A stretch of DNA of 64,000 nt, taken from NCBI RefSeq assembly GCF_002087235.1, contig NZ_MUIO01000055.1, positions 23,326 to 87,325 on the forward strand. Reading direction: 5' to 3'. The stretch comes from Pseudomonas floridensis. Lineage in GTDB: Bacteria > Pseudomonadota > Gammaproteobacteria > Pseudomonadales > Pseudomonadaceae. This document shows positions 21,767-31,594 of this stretch, piece by piece; position 1 is the stretch's first letter, and every line of letters starts with the position of its first letter. A model generated the notes under the pieces. It was not told the origin of the DNA and did not search any database. It was given only the letters and a program-made list of their open reading frames with translations. Made by a program: the position numbers and the translations under genes.

Positions 21767-22054
21767 ATGGCGCTTGAACGCTCCGACGTGGAAAAGATCG
21801 CTCATCTGGCCCGACTGGGTCTTAATGACGCCGATATCCCACGTACCACCGAAGCCCTTAACAGCATTCTCGGGCTGGTCGATCAGATGCAGGCGGTCGA
21901 CACCACCGGCATCGAACCCCTCGCCCACCCGCTGGAAGCCTCTCAGCGCCTGCGTGAAGACGCCGTCACCGAACGAAATCGTCGCGACACTTACCAAGCC
22001 ATCGCACCAGCCGTCCAGGACGGGCTTTATCTGGTTCCGAAAGTCATCGAGTAA
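21767..22054 (+). CDS. gatC: Asp/Glu-tRNA amidotransferase subunit C
   Basis: This 95-residue small subunit of GatCAB stabilises GatA-GatB contact. The motif [19 protein letters not shown] is typical. A CTGGAG ribosome site precedes the ATG. It is the first gene of gatCAB, followed by gatA after 14 bp. The presence of the complex implies that this organism makes Asn-tRNA and/or Gln-tRNA by transamidation. Confidence 0.96.
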   Translation: MALERSDVEKIAHLARLGLNDADIPRTTEALNSILGLVDQMQAVDTTGIEPLAHPLEASQRLREDAVTERNRRDTYQAIAPAVQDGLYLVPKVIE

Positions 22055-22068
22055 GGGAAAGAGCCTGC

Positions 22069-23520
22069 ATGCATCAAATGACTCTGGCCGAGATCGCCCG
22101 CGGACTCGCCGAAAAGAAGTTTTCCTCTGAAGAACTGACCCGCGTTCTGCTGTCGCGCATCGCGCAGCTCGACCCTCAGCTCAACAGTTTCATCAGCCTG
22201 ACCGAAGACCTGGCCATCACCCAGGCCCAGGCTGCGGATGCACGCCGTGCGGCCGGTGAGAATGGCGCCCTGCTCGGCGCTCCGCTGGCTCACAAGGACC
22301 TGTTCTGCACCCAAGGCATCCGCACCAGTTGCGGCTCGCTGATGCTCGACAATTTCAAGGCACCCTACGATGCCACCGTTGTATCCCGCCTGGCTTCGGC
22401 CGGCACGGTAACGCTGGGCAAGACCAACATGGACGAATTCGCCATGGGCTCGGCCAACGAATCGAGCCACTACGGCGCGGTGAAGAACCCGTGGAACCTT
22501 GACTGCGTTCCCGGCGGCTCCTCCGGCGGTTCGGCGGCGGCTGTCGCGGCACGTCTGCTGCCTGCTGCGACCGGCACCGACACGGGCGGCTCGATTCGTC
22601 AGCCCGCTGCGCTGACCAACCTCACCGGTCTGAAGCCGACCTATGGTCGGGTGTCGCGCTGGGGCATGATCGCCTATGCCTCCAGCCTCGATCAGGCCGG
22701 CCCGATGGCACGCACCGCAGAAGACTGCGCCCTGCTGCTGCAAGGCATGGCCGGTTTCGACCCGCAGGACTCCACCAGCATCGACGAACCGGTTCCGGAT
22801 TACTCGGCAACCCTCAATGCGTCGCTCAAGGGGTTGCGTATCGGTTTGCCGAAAGAGTATTTCAGTGCCGGTCTGGATCCGCGCATCGCGCAGCTTGTCC
22901 AGGAAAGCGTCAGGGAGCTGGAAAAGCTCGGCGCGATCGTCAAGGAAATCAGCCTGCCGAACCTGCAACATGGCATACCGGCCTATTACGTCATCGCGCC
23001 GGCAGAAGCCTCGTCCAACCTGTCGCGTTTCGATGGCGTGCGTTTCGGCTACCGCTGCGAAAACCCCAAGGACCTGACCGACCTGTACAAGCGCTCGCGC
23101 GCGGAAGGTTTCGGCCCTGAAGTGCAGCGGCGCATCATGGTCGGTGCCTACGCCCTGTCGGCGGGTTACTACGACGCCTATTACCTGCAGGCCCAGAAAA
23201 TCCGTCGCCTGATCAAGAACGACTTCATGAATGCGTTCGCCGAGGTTGATGTGATTCTGGGTCCGACCACGCCCAACCCGGCCTGGAAAATCGGCGCCAA
23301 GACCAACGACCCGATTGCCGAGTACCTGGAAGACTTCTACACCATCACCGCCAACCTGGCGGGCCTGCCGGGCCTGTCCATGCCTGCGGGCTTCGTCGAG
23401 GGCCTGCCGGTAGGCGTGCAACTGCTCGCCCCGTATTTCCAGGAAGGCCGTCTGCTTAACGTCGCGCACCAGTACCAGCAGGTCACCGACTGGCACACTC
23501 GCGCACCTGAAGGCTTCTGA
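22069..23520 (+). CDS. gatA: Asp/Glu-tRNA amidotransferase subunit A
   Basis: This 483-residue amidase-signature enzyme releases ammonia from glutamine for the GatB reaction. The Ser-cisSer-Lys catalytic set is visible: Lys in AHKDLF, and the serines in [12 protein letters not shown] and [11 protein letters not shown]. Length is normal. It begins 14 bp after gatC and ends 10 bp before gatB, consistent with an operon. Confidence 0.97.
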   Translation: MHQMTLAEIARGLAEKKFSSEELTRVLLSRIAQLDPQLNSFISLTEDLAITQAQAADARRAAGENGALLGAPLAHKDLFCTQGIRTSCGSLMLDNFKAPYDATVVSRLASAGTVTLGKTNMDEFAMGSANESSHYGAVKNPWNLDCVPGGSSGGSAAAVAARLLPAATGTDTGGSIRQPAALTNLTGLKPTYGRVSRWGMIAYASSLDQAGPMARTAEDCALLLQGMAGFDPQDSTSIDEPVPDYSATLNASLKGLRIGLPKEYFSAGLDPRIAQLVQESVRELEKLGAIVKEISLPNLQHGIPAYYVIAPAEASSNLSRFDGVRFGYRCENPKDLTDLYKRSRAEGFGPEVQRRIMVGAYALSAGYYDAYYLQAQKIRRLIKNDFMNAFAEVDVILGPTTPNPAWKIGAKTNDPIAEYLEDFYTITANLAGLPGLSMPAGFVEGLPVGVQLLAPYFQEGRLLNVAHQYQQVTDWHTRAPEGF

Positions 23521-23530
23521 GGAGAAACAC

Positions 23531-24976
23531 ATGCAATGGGAAGTCGTCATCGGGCTGGAGATTCATACCCAGCTTTCGACCCAATCGAAGATTTTTTCCG
23601 GCAGCGCCACGACCTTCGGCTCCGAGCCTAATACCCAGGCCAGCCTCGTCGATCTGGGCATGCCGGGTGTCCTGCCGGTCCTGAACAAGGAAGCCGTGCG
23701 CATGGCCGTCAAGTTCGGCCTGGCGGTGGATGCCGAGATCGGTCAGCACAACGTGTTCGCTCGCAAGAACTACTTCTACCCCGACCTGCCCAAGGGCTAT
23801 CAGATCAGCCAGATGGAATTGCCGATCGTCGGCAAGGGCCACCTGGACATCACTCTGGAAGACGGCACGGTCAAGCGCATTGGCATCACCCGCGCGCACC
23901 TTGAAGAAGACGCAGGCAAAAGCCTGCACGAAGACTTCCAGGGCATGACCGGCATCGACCTGAACCGTGCCGGCACGCCACTGCTGGAGATCGTTTCCGA
24001 ACCGGACATGCGCAGCGCCAAGGAAGCCGTGGCCTACGTCAAGGCTATCCACGCCATTGTCCGTTACCTGGGCATCTGCGACGGCAACATGGCCGAAGGC
24101 TCGCTGCGCTGCGACTGCAACGTGTCGATCCGGCCCAAGGGCCAGGTCGAGTTCGGCACGCGCTGCGAGATCAAGAACGTCAACTCGTTCCGCTTCATCG
24201 AGAAAGCGATCAACAGCGAAATCCAGCGCCAGATCGACCTGATCGAAGACGGTGGCAAGGTCGTCCAGCAAACCCGCCTGTACGATCCGAACACCAACGA
24301 AACCCGCGCCATGCGCAGCAAGGAGGAAGCCAACGACTACCGTTACTTCCCCGATCCCGACCTGCTGCCGGTGATCATCGAGGACTCGTTCCTGGAAGAA
24401 ACCCGCGCCACGCTGCCGGAATTGCCGCCGCAGAAACGCGAACGCTTCCAGAGCCAGTTCGGTCTGTCGACCTACGATGCCAGCGTTCTGGCTTCCAGCC
24501 GCGAGCAAGCCGACTACTTCGAACACGTGGTCAGCATCAGCGGCGACGCCAAACTGGCGGCCAACTGGGTCATGGTTGAACTGGGCAGCCTGCTGAACAA
24601 GCAGGGCCTGGAGATCGAGCAATCGCCGGTCAGCGCCGAGCAACTGGGCGGCATGCTCAAGCGCATCACTGACAACACGATCTCCGGCAAGATTGCCAAG
24701 ATGGTGTTCGAGGCGATGGCCAATGGCGAAGGCAGTGCCGATGAAGTGATCGAAACACGCGGTCTGAAGCAGGTGACCGACAGCGGTGCCATTGAATCGA
24801 TGCTCGATGATGTGCTGGCTGCCAATGCCGAGCAGGTCGAACAGTACCGCGCTGCCGATGAAGCCAAGCGCGGCAAGATGTTCGGCTTCTTCGTCGGCCA
24901 GGCGATGAAAGCGTCCAAGGGCAAGGCCAACCCCCAGCAGGTCAACGAGTTGCTCAAGACCAAGCTGGAAGGCTGA
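23531..24976 (+). CDS. gatB: Asp/Glu-tRNA amidotransferase subunit B
   Basis: This 481-residue subunit phosphorylates the misacylated aminoacyl-tRNA and completes the amide. The N-terminal signature [13 protein letters not shown] and the GatB/YqeY C-terminal helical domain (about residues 330-481) are present. An AGGAG ribosome site precedes the ATG. It ends the operon and is followed by a strong hairpin. Confidence 0.97.
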   Translation: MQWEVVIGLEIHTQLSTQSKIFSGSATTFGSEPNTQASLVDLGMPGVLPVLNKEAVRMAVKFGLAVDAEIGQHNVFARKNYFYPDLPKGYQISQMELPIVGKGHLDITLEDGTVKRIGITRAHLEEDAGKSLHEDFQGMTGIDLNRAGTPLLEIVSEPDMRSAKEAVAYVKAIHAIVRYLGICDGNMAEGSLRCDCNVSIRPKGQVEFGTRCEIKNVNSFRFIEKAINSEIQRQIDLIEDGGKVVQQTRLYDPNTNETRAMRSKEEANDYRYFPDPDLLPVIIEDSFLEETRATLPELPPQKRERFQSQFGLSTYDASVLASSREQADYFEHVVSISGDAKLAANWVMVELGSLLNKQGLEIEQSPVSAEQLGGMLKRITDNTISGKIAKMVFEAMANGEGSADEVIETRGLKQVTDSGAIESMLDDVLAANAEQVEQYRAADEAKRGKMFGFFVGQAMKASKGKANPQQVNELLKTKLEG

Positions 24977-25011
24977 GCTTTACTGCCCGGAAAATGATCG
25001 TGCCAAGGCCC

Positions 25012-25038
25012 GGTGCCATTCGCTGAATGAATGGCACC
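25012..25038 (+). terminator. Hairpin downstream of gatB
   Basis: GGTGCCATTC and GAATGGCACC form a perfect 10-bp stem with a 7-base loop, 36 bp after the gatB stop. No T-run follows, so it may be an mRNA-stabilising 3' hairpin or a weak terminator. Confidence 0.55.
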
Positions 25039-25171
25039 GCAAGCCCGACAACACCGTATGCGCTGACCGGACGCCGATTATGTGGAAGATCGCTACCACC
25101 TGCGTCTGCTCAGACATACCTTTGAACAACGATCAGCGTATGACTTTTCACCGGCATTCAGGACTCCATCC

Positions 25172-25543
25172 ATGCGCCGACTTCTCTATGCCTGCAGCCG
25201 GCTGACGATACTGGCTGGCTGCTCCAGCAACAGCATCATCGACCCCCACGGCTACGAAGAAACGGGACGAGCCTCGTATTACGGCTCCCAGCATCATGGC
25301 AATCGCACCGCCAGTGGCGAACCCTTCAACCAGAACGCATTGACTGCCGCGCACCGACGGCTGCCATTCGGCACGCGAGTGAAAGTGACCAACCTCGACA
25401 ACGATCAATCCGTGGTTGTGCGCATCAACGATCGCGGGCCTCATACCCGTGGCCGATTGATAGATGTCTCTCGCAAGGCCGCCGAACAACTGGGTATGCT
25501 GCGCAGCGGCACCGCCCCCGTACGCATTCAGGCCCTCGACTAA
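25172..25543 (+). CDS. RlpA-like double-psi beta-barrel lipoprotein
   Basis: This 123-residue protein begins with a signal peptide ending in the lipobox LAGC, then a DPBB domain of the RlpA type (GRASYYGSQHHGNRTASGE ... VVVRINDRGPHTRGRLIDVS). RlpA proteins are septal or peptidoglycan-binding lytic enzymes. This one is short and lacks the C-terminal SPOR domain of full-length RlpA, so it may not localise to the septum. The ATG at 25172 is chosen because it starts the signal peptide; the open frame continues upstream to 25082. Confidence 0.85.
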   Translation: MRRLLYACSRLTILAGCSSNSIIDPHGYEETGRASYYGSQHHGNRTASGEPFNQNALTAAHRRLPFGTRVKVTNLDNDQSVVVRINDRGPHTRGRLIDVSRKAAEQLGMLRSGTAPVRIQALD

Positions 25544-25596
25544 GGACGCCCGCGATTCTCCAGCTATCGACACTGCCCGCCCCTGCTCTGATCCAG

Positions 25597-26628
25597 ATGG
25601 TCTTCGGCCTCCTGTTGCTGTTGATCGGCGCGGAATTGTCGGTGCGCTCGGCGGTACACCTTGCCGCCCTGTTCAAGGTCAGACCGCTGATCATCGGCCT
25701 GACCGTGGTGGCGATGGGCACCAGCGCGCCGCAGATGGCCGTCAGTCTGCAGGCTGCGTTCTCGGACAACACCGACATTGCCGTGGGCAGCGTGATCGGC
25801 GGCAATATCTTCAACGTGCTGGTGATTCTGGGACTGTGTGCGCTGGTAATTCCGCTGCGCGTCGCGCGTCAGGTGCTGCGCGTCGATATTCCGTTGATGA
25901 TCGGCGCCTGCCTGCTGGTCATCGCCCTGTCGTGGAACGGCGCGTTCAGTCGATTCGACGGCGTGCTGCTGCTCGCGGGCCTGCTGATCTGCCTGTTCGT
26001 CATCGTTCGCCAAGGCGGCCATGTGCCCCGGCACGGTCAGGCCAACACCACAGAGAAGCCACGTGCCCTGATGCGTATCACCGCACTGGCCGCAGGCTTG
26101 CTGTTACTCACCTCGGGCGGGCATCTGCTGGTGGACGCCTCAGTGGTGATTGCGATCAACCTGGGGCTCTCTGAGCGAATCATCGGCCTGACCGTCATCG
26201 CCATTGGCACTTCGCTGCCGGCCCTGATGACCTCGCTGATTGCGGCACTGCGCGGCGAACGCGACATCGCCGTGGGCAACGTGATCGGCAGTAACCTGTT
26301 CAATCTGCTGGGCGTGCTGGGCCTGACCGCCCTGGTCGCACCGGTGCCGCTGACCATCTCGCCCAACGCCCTGGTTTTCGACCTGCCGATCATGCTCGGC
26401 GTCGCGCTGTTGTGCGTGCCACTGTTCTATTCCGGTTACCGGATAGACCGCATCGAAGGGGTATTTCTGTTATCGCTGTACCTGACGTACGGCCTGCATA
26501 TCGTGTCGATCAGCACCGGCATGCTGCTGGCCGAGCGTCTTGAAGGCATCATGCTCAGGTACGCCCTGCCGCTGCTCGGAATCATCGTTGCCTTTGGCAC
26601 CGTCCGCGCCTGGAGGCGGCAGCACTGA
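25597..26628 (+). CDS. Calcium/cation antiporter (CaCA family)
   Basis: This integral membrane protein of about 343 residues has two inverted halves, each with the alpha-repeat signature GTSAPQMAVSLQAA and GTSLPALMTSLIAAL, as in K+-dependent Na+/Ca2+ exchangers and E. coli YrbG. It exports Ca2+ or a similar cation. The first ATG at 25597 has no ribosome site. An AAGGA at 25542 lies 8 bases before an in-frame ATT at 25555, which would add 14 residues. The N-terminus is therefore unsure. Confidence 0.88.
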   Translation: MVFGLLLLLIGAELSVRSAVHLAALFKVRPLIIGLTVVAMGTSAPQMAVSLQAAFSDNTDIAVGSVIGGNIFNVLVILGLCALVIPLRVARQVLRVDIPLMIGACLLVIALSWNGAFSRFDGVLLLAGLLICLFVIVRQGGHVPRHGQANTTEKPRALMRITALAAGLLLLTSGGHLLVDASVVIAINLGLSERIIGLTVIAIGTSLPALMTSLIAALRGERDIAVGNVIGSNLFNLLGVLGLTALVAPVPLTISPNALVFDLPIMLGVALLCVPLFYSGYRIDRIEGVFLLSLYLTYGLHIVSISTGMLLAERLEGIMLRYALPLLGIIVAFGTVRAWRRQH

Positions 26629-26666
26629 TTCACAACGCCTGGCCCTAGCGCCGCAGGAGAAATGCC

Positions 26667-27068
26667 ATGACAGACAAAACGATCAGCAACGGCGAGCAGA
26701 TCCGCCGCCAGGTGATGGGCGATGCCTACGTAGACCGCGCATTGGGCAACGCCACTGACTTCAGCCAGCCGCTGCAGGATTTCGTCAACGAACATGCCTG
26801 GGGCAGTGTCTGGAGCCGTGACGGCCTGCCGCTCAAAACCCGCAGCCTGATCACTCTGGCGACGCTCACCGCACTCAAATGCTCGCAGGAACTCAAGGGC
26901 CATGTGCGCGGGGCGCTGAATAATGGCTGCACGGTCGAGGAGATTCGCGAGGCATTGCTGCACTGCGCGGTCTACGCGGGTGTACCTGCGGCGATAGACG
27001 CATTCCGGGCGGCGCAGGAAGTGATCGACAGCTACGTGAAACCGGATCAGGCGGATGAGAAAGCCTAA
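26667..27068 (+). CDS. Carboxymuconolactone decarboxylase family protein
   Basis: This 133-residue protein of the CMD/AhpD superfamily has the conserved pattern TLATLTALKCSQELKGHVRGALNNG and EALLHCAVYAGVPAA. The size and motif arrangement fit gamma-carboxymuconolactone decarboxylase (PcaC), an enzyme of protocatechuate degradation. No other pca gene is nearby, so the substrate is left open. A good GGAGAA ribosome site precedes the ATG. Its stop overlaps the end of the convergent transporter gene by 4 bases. Confidence 0.85.
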   Translation: MTDKTISNGEQIRRQVMGDAYVDRALGNATDFSQPLQDFVNEHAWGSVWSRDGLPLKTRSLITLATLTALKCSQELKGHVRGALNNGCTVEEIREALLHCAVYAGVPAAIDAFRAAQEVIDSYVKPDQADEKA

Positions 27069-28006
27069 ATCCAGCCGCCCCATTGCAGGATGAAGATCCC
27101 GATGTTGGTCGTCACGGCGGCGGCCAGCGTGGTGAGGACGATGATCGCCGCCGCCAGTTCGTAATTGCCATTGGCGGTGCGCGCCATGATGTAGCTGGCG
27201 GCAGCGGTCGGACTGCCGAAGTACAGAAACAGTATCCCAAGTTCCGCCCCGCGAAAGCCCGCCAGCCAGGCCGCAAAGGTGCACAGCACCGGCAGCCAGA
27301 CCATCTTCATGACGCTCGCGCTGATCGCCAGCTTGCCGCTTTTGCGCAACGAAGCCAGTGACAGCGTCCCGCCGATACAAATCAGCGCCAGTGGCAGGGT
27401 CATCTGCGCCAGGTAGCTGCCCGACGTTTCCAGCCATTTGGGCAAGCCGATGCCGAAGTAAGCGAACGGCGAGGCGACGATCACGCTGACGATCAGCGGG
27501 TTGGCCAGCACGCTTTTGAACACGCTCCACGGGTCGGACTTGATCACCGGGCTATAGACCGCCAGCACCACGGTCGACAGGGTGTTGTAGAAGACGATGA
27601 CCAGCGCGGCGAGAATCGCACCCAGCGAAATACCGTAGGAGCCATACATGCTGGCAGCCAGCGCCAGGCCGATTACACCGTTATTGCCGCGAAATGCCCC
27701 CTGAACGTAAACCCCTCGGTCTTCACGCGGACAGCGCCAGATCGCCCAGCACCAGGTGAACGCAAAACTCACCAGCGTGGCGATGCCGAAGAAGATCAGC
27801 AGTTTGGGTTGCAGGGCGGCGCGCAGGTCAGCGTGGATGATGCCCAGAAACAGCAGGGCCGGCATCGTGACATTGAACACCAGCGCGGACGCAGCCACGA
27901 TGAAGCCATCGTTTATCGCACCGATGCGCTTGAGGAATACGCCAAGAAACAGCATGGCGAACACCGGGGCAGTGATGTTCAGGGTTTCAAGAAAGATAGC
28001 CAGCAT
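27065..28006 (-). CDS. AEC family transporter
   Basis: This 313-residue protein has about ten hydrophobic helices and belongs to the auxin efflux carrier family (LNITAPVFAMLFLGVFLKRIGAI). Bacterial members carry malate, malonate or other small acids; the substrate is not visible here. The ATG at 28006 is used; a GTG three codons upstream is possible. It converges on the CMD gene with a 4-bp overlap. Confidence 0.85.
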   Translation of the reverse strand: MLAIFLETLNITAPVFAMLFLGVFLKRIGAINDGFIVAASALVFNVTMPALLFLGIIHADLRAALQPKLLIFFGIATLVSFAFTWCWAIWRCPREDRGVYVQGAFRGNNGVIGLALAASMYGSYGISLGAILAALVIVFYNTLSTVVLAVYSPVIKSDPWSVFKSVLANPLIVSVIVASPFAYFGIGLPKWLETSGSYLAQMTLPLALICIGGTLSLASLRKSGKLAISASVMKMVWLPVLCTFAAWLAGFRGAELGILFLYFGSPTAAASYIMARTANGNYELAAAIIVLTTLAAAVTTNIGIFILQWGGWI

Positions 28007-28111
28007 GCAACGCACCCGGTCCCGTCGATAGGTCGCTCATGATAAGCCACCCATGCCGGACGTGTTGCACGGTTTTTCGGAAAACCCTGGGCACCCTGCC
28101 CGCGCAAGGCA

Positions 28112-29686
28112 TCAGACGATACGACTGACCTCCACCTCCGGCTGCAATTTGCGTTCGAACACTGAAACACCGTCCAGATCACGCAGGTTCACGGTCATCT
28201 CGCCACTCTGGCCATCGATGTTCACTTCGCCGAAGAACTGGAAACCGGCGAACGGTGAGGTGTTCTGCGCAGGCGGCGCCTTCTGGAACACCAGCTCCGG
28301 ACCAAAGGTCTTGTCCAGAGGATTGGGCCCGAAGCTGCCAGCGTTCAGCGGACCGGCGACGAACTCCCAGAATGGATCGAAATCCTGAAACACCGCCCGG
28401 TCCGGCTGGTAGTGATGCGCGGCGCAATAATGCACGTCCGCCGTCAGCCAGACACAGTCGCGAACCTTCTGCGCACGCAAGTACGCCAGCAGCTCGGCGA
28501 CCTCAAGCTCGCGGCCCAGCGCAGGCCCGTCGTTACCGTTGGCAATCGCCTCCCAGCGAGCCACGCCGGGGCTGACTTCACCGTCCGGCACGCCCAGCCC
28601 GATGGGCATATCGGCAGCAATCACCTTCCACTGTGCGGTCGAGCCCTTGAGTTCGCGCTTGAGCCAGTCAAGCTGTTCGCGCCCCATGAATGCCGTGGTC
28701 GGCCCCGGCTTGTCGGCCAGATTGGCGTCGTTGCCATCGCGGTAACTGCGCATGTCGAGGACGAACACATCAAGCATCGGCCCATAGGGAATCTTGCGGT
28801 AAATCCGCCCGCCGTTATCGGCTTCCTGCAGACGCAACGGTGCATATTCCAGATACGCCTGCCGGGCGCGAGAGGACAGCAACTGGATGTCCTTGACCTT
28901 GTAGCGGTCATCCAGCTGTTTGCTGGGCGACCAGTTGTTGGTCACCTCATGGTCATCCCACTGCCAGATCTGTGGCACTTCGGCATTGAAACGGCGCAGG
29001 TTGGCGTCCATCAGGTTGTAACGATAGTTGCCGCGGTATTCATCCAGGGTTTCGGCCACTTTGCTTTTCGCTTCGGTGGTCAGGTTGCGCCAGACGCGCC
29101 CATCTTCCGTGGTGATCTGCGCCGGGATCGGTCCGTCGGCGTAAATGGTGTCGCCGCTGTGGATAAAAAAGTCGGGAAGACGCAGGCGCATGGCTTCGTA
29201 AATGCGCATTCCGCCCACATCAGGGTTGATCCCGAAACCTTGGCCCACCGTGTCGCCGCTCCAGACGAAACGGATAGTGCGACGCTGCTGCGGCATGCTG
29301 CGCAGGTGGCCAAACCAGGGCTCACTGGCGACGCCGCTCTGGGCATCTTCGAAGGACACGCGATAGAAAATCGTCTGATCGACTGGCAGGCCTGTCAGCT
29401 CGACGCGTGCGGTGAAATCGGTGCGCTGATCGGCCAGCGCCGAGACCACGCGTCGAGGCTGGGGGAACATACTGCGCGTGTCCCATTCGACGATCATGCG
29501 CGAAGGCCGGTCGCTGCGGCTCCAGACCATGGCGCGGTCGCCCACCACGTCACCGGACTGCACGCCATCAGTCATCTTCGGGCGATCCTGCACCGCAGCG
29601 ATAACCGCCGGCGCAAGCCCCGGCAACAGCAACCCGGCCCCGACGGCCTGAATGACACGACGACGCTTGAGATCGAACTGGCTCAC
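28112..29686 (-). CDS. phoD: PhoD-like alkaline phosphatase, Tat-exported
   Basis: This 524-residue protein has a twin-arginine signal (LKRRRVIQAVGAGLLLPGLAPA) followed by the N-terminal beta domain and metallophosphatase core of the PhoD family (HSGDTIYADGPI, QIWQWDDHEVTNNW). PhoD enzymes release phosphate from mono- and diesters in the periplasm and use Ca/Fe. The GTG at 29686 is chosen because GAGGGG lies 6 bases before it; an alternative TTG is 8 codons upstream. The neighbours give no phosphate-regulation evidence. Confidence 0.9.
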   Translation of the reverse strand: MSQFDLKRRRVIQAVGAGLLLPGLAPAVIAAVQDRPKMTDGVQSGDVVGDRAMVWSRSDRPSRMIVEWDTRSMFPQPRRVVSALADQRTDFTARVELTGLPVDQTIFYRVSFEDAQSGVASEPWFGHLRSMPQQRRTIRFVWSGDTVGQGFGINPDVGGMRIYEAMRLRLPDFFIHSGDTIYADGPIPAQITTEDGRVWRNLTTEAKSKVAETLDEYRGNYRYNLMDANLRRFNAEVPQIWQWDDHEVTNNWSPSKQLDDRYKVKDIQLLSSRARQAYLEYAPLRLQEADNGGRIYRKIPYGPMLDVFVLDMRSYRDGNDANLADKPGPTTAFMGREQLDWLKRELKGSTAQWKVIAADMPIGLGVPDGEVSPGVARWEAIANGNDGPALGRELEVAELLAYLRAQKVRDCVWLTADVHYCAAHHYQPDRAVFQDFDPFWEFVAGPLNAGSFGPNPLDKTFGPELVFQKAPPAQNTSPFAGFQFFGEVNIDGQSGEMTVNLRDLDGVSVFERKLQPEVEVSRIV

Positions 29687-29764
29687 GGTAATCCCCTCGC
29701 TGACAGGCAAAAGATCAACCTAGCAGGGGAATGTTTGGGGAGTGTTACAGCAGAAACGAGCGTC

Positions 29765-29822
29765 ACGGCCCCGCCCCCGATCCATGGGAGCGAGATCGCT
29801 CGCGATGGGGCCGGTTCCAGCC
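29765..29822. repeat. Single REP-like palindromic element
   Basis: The gap between phoD and fruA contains a GC-rich palindrome around gggagcgagatcgctcgcg, related to the REP core seen at 7943-8202. It is a solitary copy that may act as a transcription boundary downstream of fruA. Confidence 0.5.
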
Positions 29823-29839
29823 GCGCCCCTTCGCAGCAG

Positions 29840-31582
29840 TCAGGCGCTGGCGGGTGCGACGTCCAGTTCGACCACTTCAGGTCGCTTGAGCAGCGCGTAC
29901 ACGACGCCGGTCACCACGCTCCCCGCCACGATCGCCACCAGATACAGCAGCGCGTGATTGATGGCGTTGGGAATCAGCATGACGAACAGGCCGCCATGCG
30001 GAGCCATGAGTTTGCAGCCGAAGTACATCGACAACGCGCCGGTCAGCGCACCACCGACGATGCTTGCCGGGATGACGCGCAGCGGGTCTTTCGCGGCAAA
30101 CGGGATTGCGCCCTCGGAAATGAAGCAAAGCCCCAGTACAAACGCCGCCTTGCCTGCCTCACGCTCGCTCTGGGCGAACTTGCGACGAGCCAGAAGGGTG
30201 GCAATGCCCATGCCGATGGGCGGCACCATACCGGCGGCCATCGCGGCCGCCATCGGCGCGTAGCTCTGCGACGCCAACAGACCGACCGAGAACGCGTAGG
30301 ACGCCTTGTTGATCGGCCCGCCAAGGTCGACACACATCATCGCGCCCAGCAGTACACCCAGCAGAATCGCGTTGGTGGTGCCCATGCTGTCGAGGAAGTG
30401 CGTCAGCGCTTCGAGCATGCCCGCAACCGGCTTGCCGACCACGTAGATCATCACCAGACCGGTGAACAGGCTCGACAGCAACGGGATGATCAGGATCGGC
30501 TTGAGCGCTTCGACACTGGCTGGCAGGCGTGCGTAGCGATTGATCGCCGCCGCGCTGTAACCGGCCAGGAAGCCGGCCACGATGCCGCCGATGAAACCGG
30601 CGCCCAGCGTGCTCGCCAGCAGACCACCGATCATGCCTGGCGCAAGGCCTGGACGGTCAGCGATAGAATACGCGATGTAACCCGCCAGCAGCGGCACCAT
30701 CAGTTTGAACGCCGCTTCGCCACCGATCTGCATCAACGCAGCGGCCAACGTGCCTTCTTCCTTGAATGCGGTAATCCCGAACACGAACGACAATGCAATC
30801 AGCAGACCACCGGCAACCACCATCGGCAGCATGAACGAAACGCCGGTCAGCAAATGCTTGTAGACGCCGGTCTTCTCTTGCTTGGCAGGCGACTTGGCCA
30901 CCGTCGCATCGGATTCGACCTGGCCTTCTGCCAAGGCCTTTTTAAGCGTGGCGTCGGACTGCTTGAGCGCAATGCCGGTGCCGCAGCGATAAATCTTCTT
31001 GCCGACGAAGCGGTCGGTATTGACCTCGATATCGGCTGCCAGCAGCACCACGTCCGCGTCGGCGATAGCCTGCGGACTCAGTGGATTGCGCGCACCGACC
31101 GAGCCTTGGGTCTCGACCTGCAAATCGTAGTCCAGACGTTTGGCAGCCTGCTGAATCGCCTCGGCAGCCATGAACGTATGCGCCACGCCAGTCGGGCAGG
31201 CCGTAATGGCGACGATGCGCGGCTGACCGCCCGAACTGCCCGCCGCTTCAGGTGCGCCAGCCTCTTGAGCAACGTGAACCTGCGCGTCCTTGTTGGCACG
31301 CTGCAGAAAACCGTCGACGTCCTGCAAGGCGTGGGAAGGCGAATCCTGGAACAGACGCTTGCCAACGAAGCGGCTCAGGTCCACAGGTCCGGTGTTGACC
31401 ACCAGTACCAGGTCCGCAGCTTCGATGTCCTGCGCCGACAACTGACGATCCGCCTTGTGCGGATCGATGATCTCGACGCTGGTTTCCCAGCCTTGCCGCA
31501 TTGCTGCCGCTTCGAGCAATCGTGCACTGAGTACGCTGCTGACCTTGCCGTTCGGGCAGGCCGTTACTATGGCTAACTTCAT
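29840..31582 (-). CDS. fruA: Fructose PTS EIIBC component FruA
   Basis: This 580-residue membrane permease imports fructose and phosphorylates it to fructose-1-phosphate. Two IIB-type domains come first, with phosphorylated cysteines at C9 (TACPNG) and C129 (TACPTGVAHT). The membrane IIC domain with some eight to ten helices (about residues 245-570) follows. It is the last gene of fruBKA, starting 12 bp after fruK. Confidence 0.95.
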   Translation of the reverse strand: MKLAIVTACPNGKVSSVLSARLLEAAAMRQGWETSVEIIDPHKADRQLSAQDIEAADLVLVVNTGPVDLSRFVGKRLFQDSPSHALQDVDGFLQRANKDAQVHVAQEAGAPEAAGSSGGQPRIVAITACPTGVAHTFMAAEAIQQAAKRLDYDLQVETQGSVGARNPLSPQAIADADVVLLAADIEVNTDRFVGKKIYRCGTGIALKQSDATLKKALAEGQVESDATVAKSPAKQEKTGVYKHLLTGVSFMLPMVVAGGLLIALSFVFGITAFKEEGTLAAALMQIGGEAAFKLMVPLLAGYIAYSIADRPGLAPGMIGGLLASTLGAGFIGGIVAGFLAGYSAAAINRYARLPASVEALKPILIIPLLSSLFTGLVMIYVVGKPVAGMLEALTHFLDSMGTTNAILLGVLLGAMMCVDLGGPINKASYAFSVGLLASQSYAPMAAAMAAGMVPPIGMGIATLLARRKFAQSEREAGKAAFVLGLCFISEGAIPFAAKDPLRVIPASIVGGALTGALSMYFGCKLMAPHGGLFVMLIPNAINHALLYLVAIVAGSVVTGVVYALLKRPEVVELDVAPASA

Positions 31583-31594
31583 GACGATCCTCTC

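Noticed and set aside
22027..23550. Minus-strand open frame of 507 codons across gatA
   Set aside because: It is antisense to a certain gatA gene and has no family pattern.
28412..31576. Very long plus-strand open frame of 1054 codons
   Set aside because: It lies opposite phoD and fruA, whose products are clearly recognised. Its translation is rich in His, Gln and Arg, typical of an antisense shadow in GC-rich DNA.
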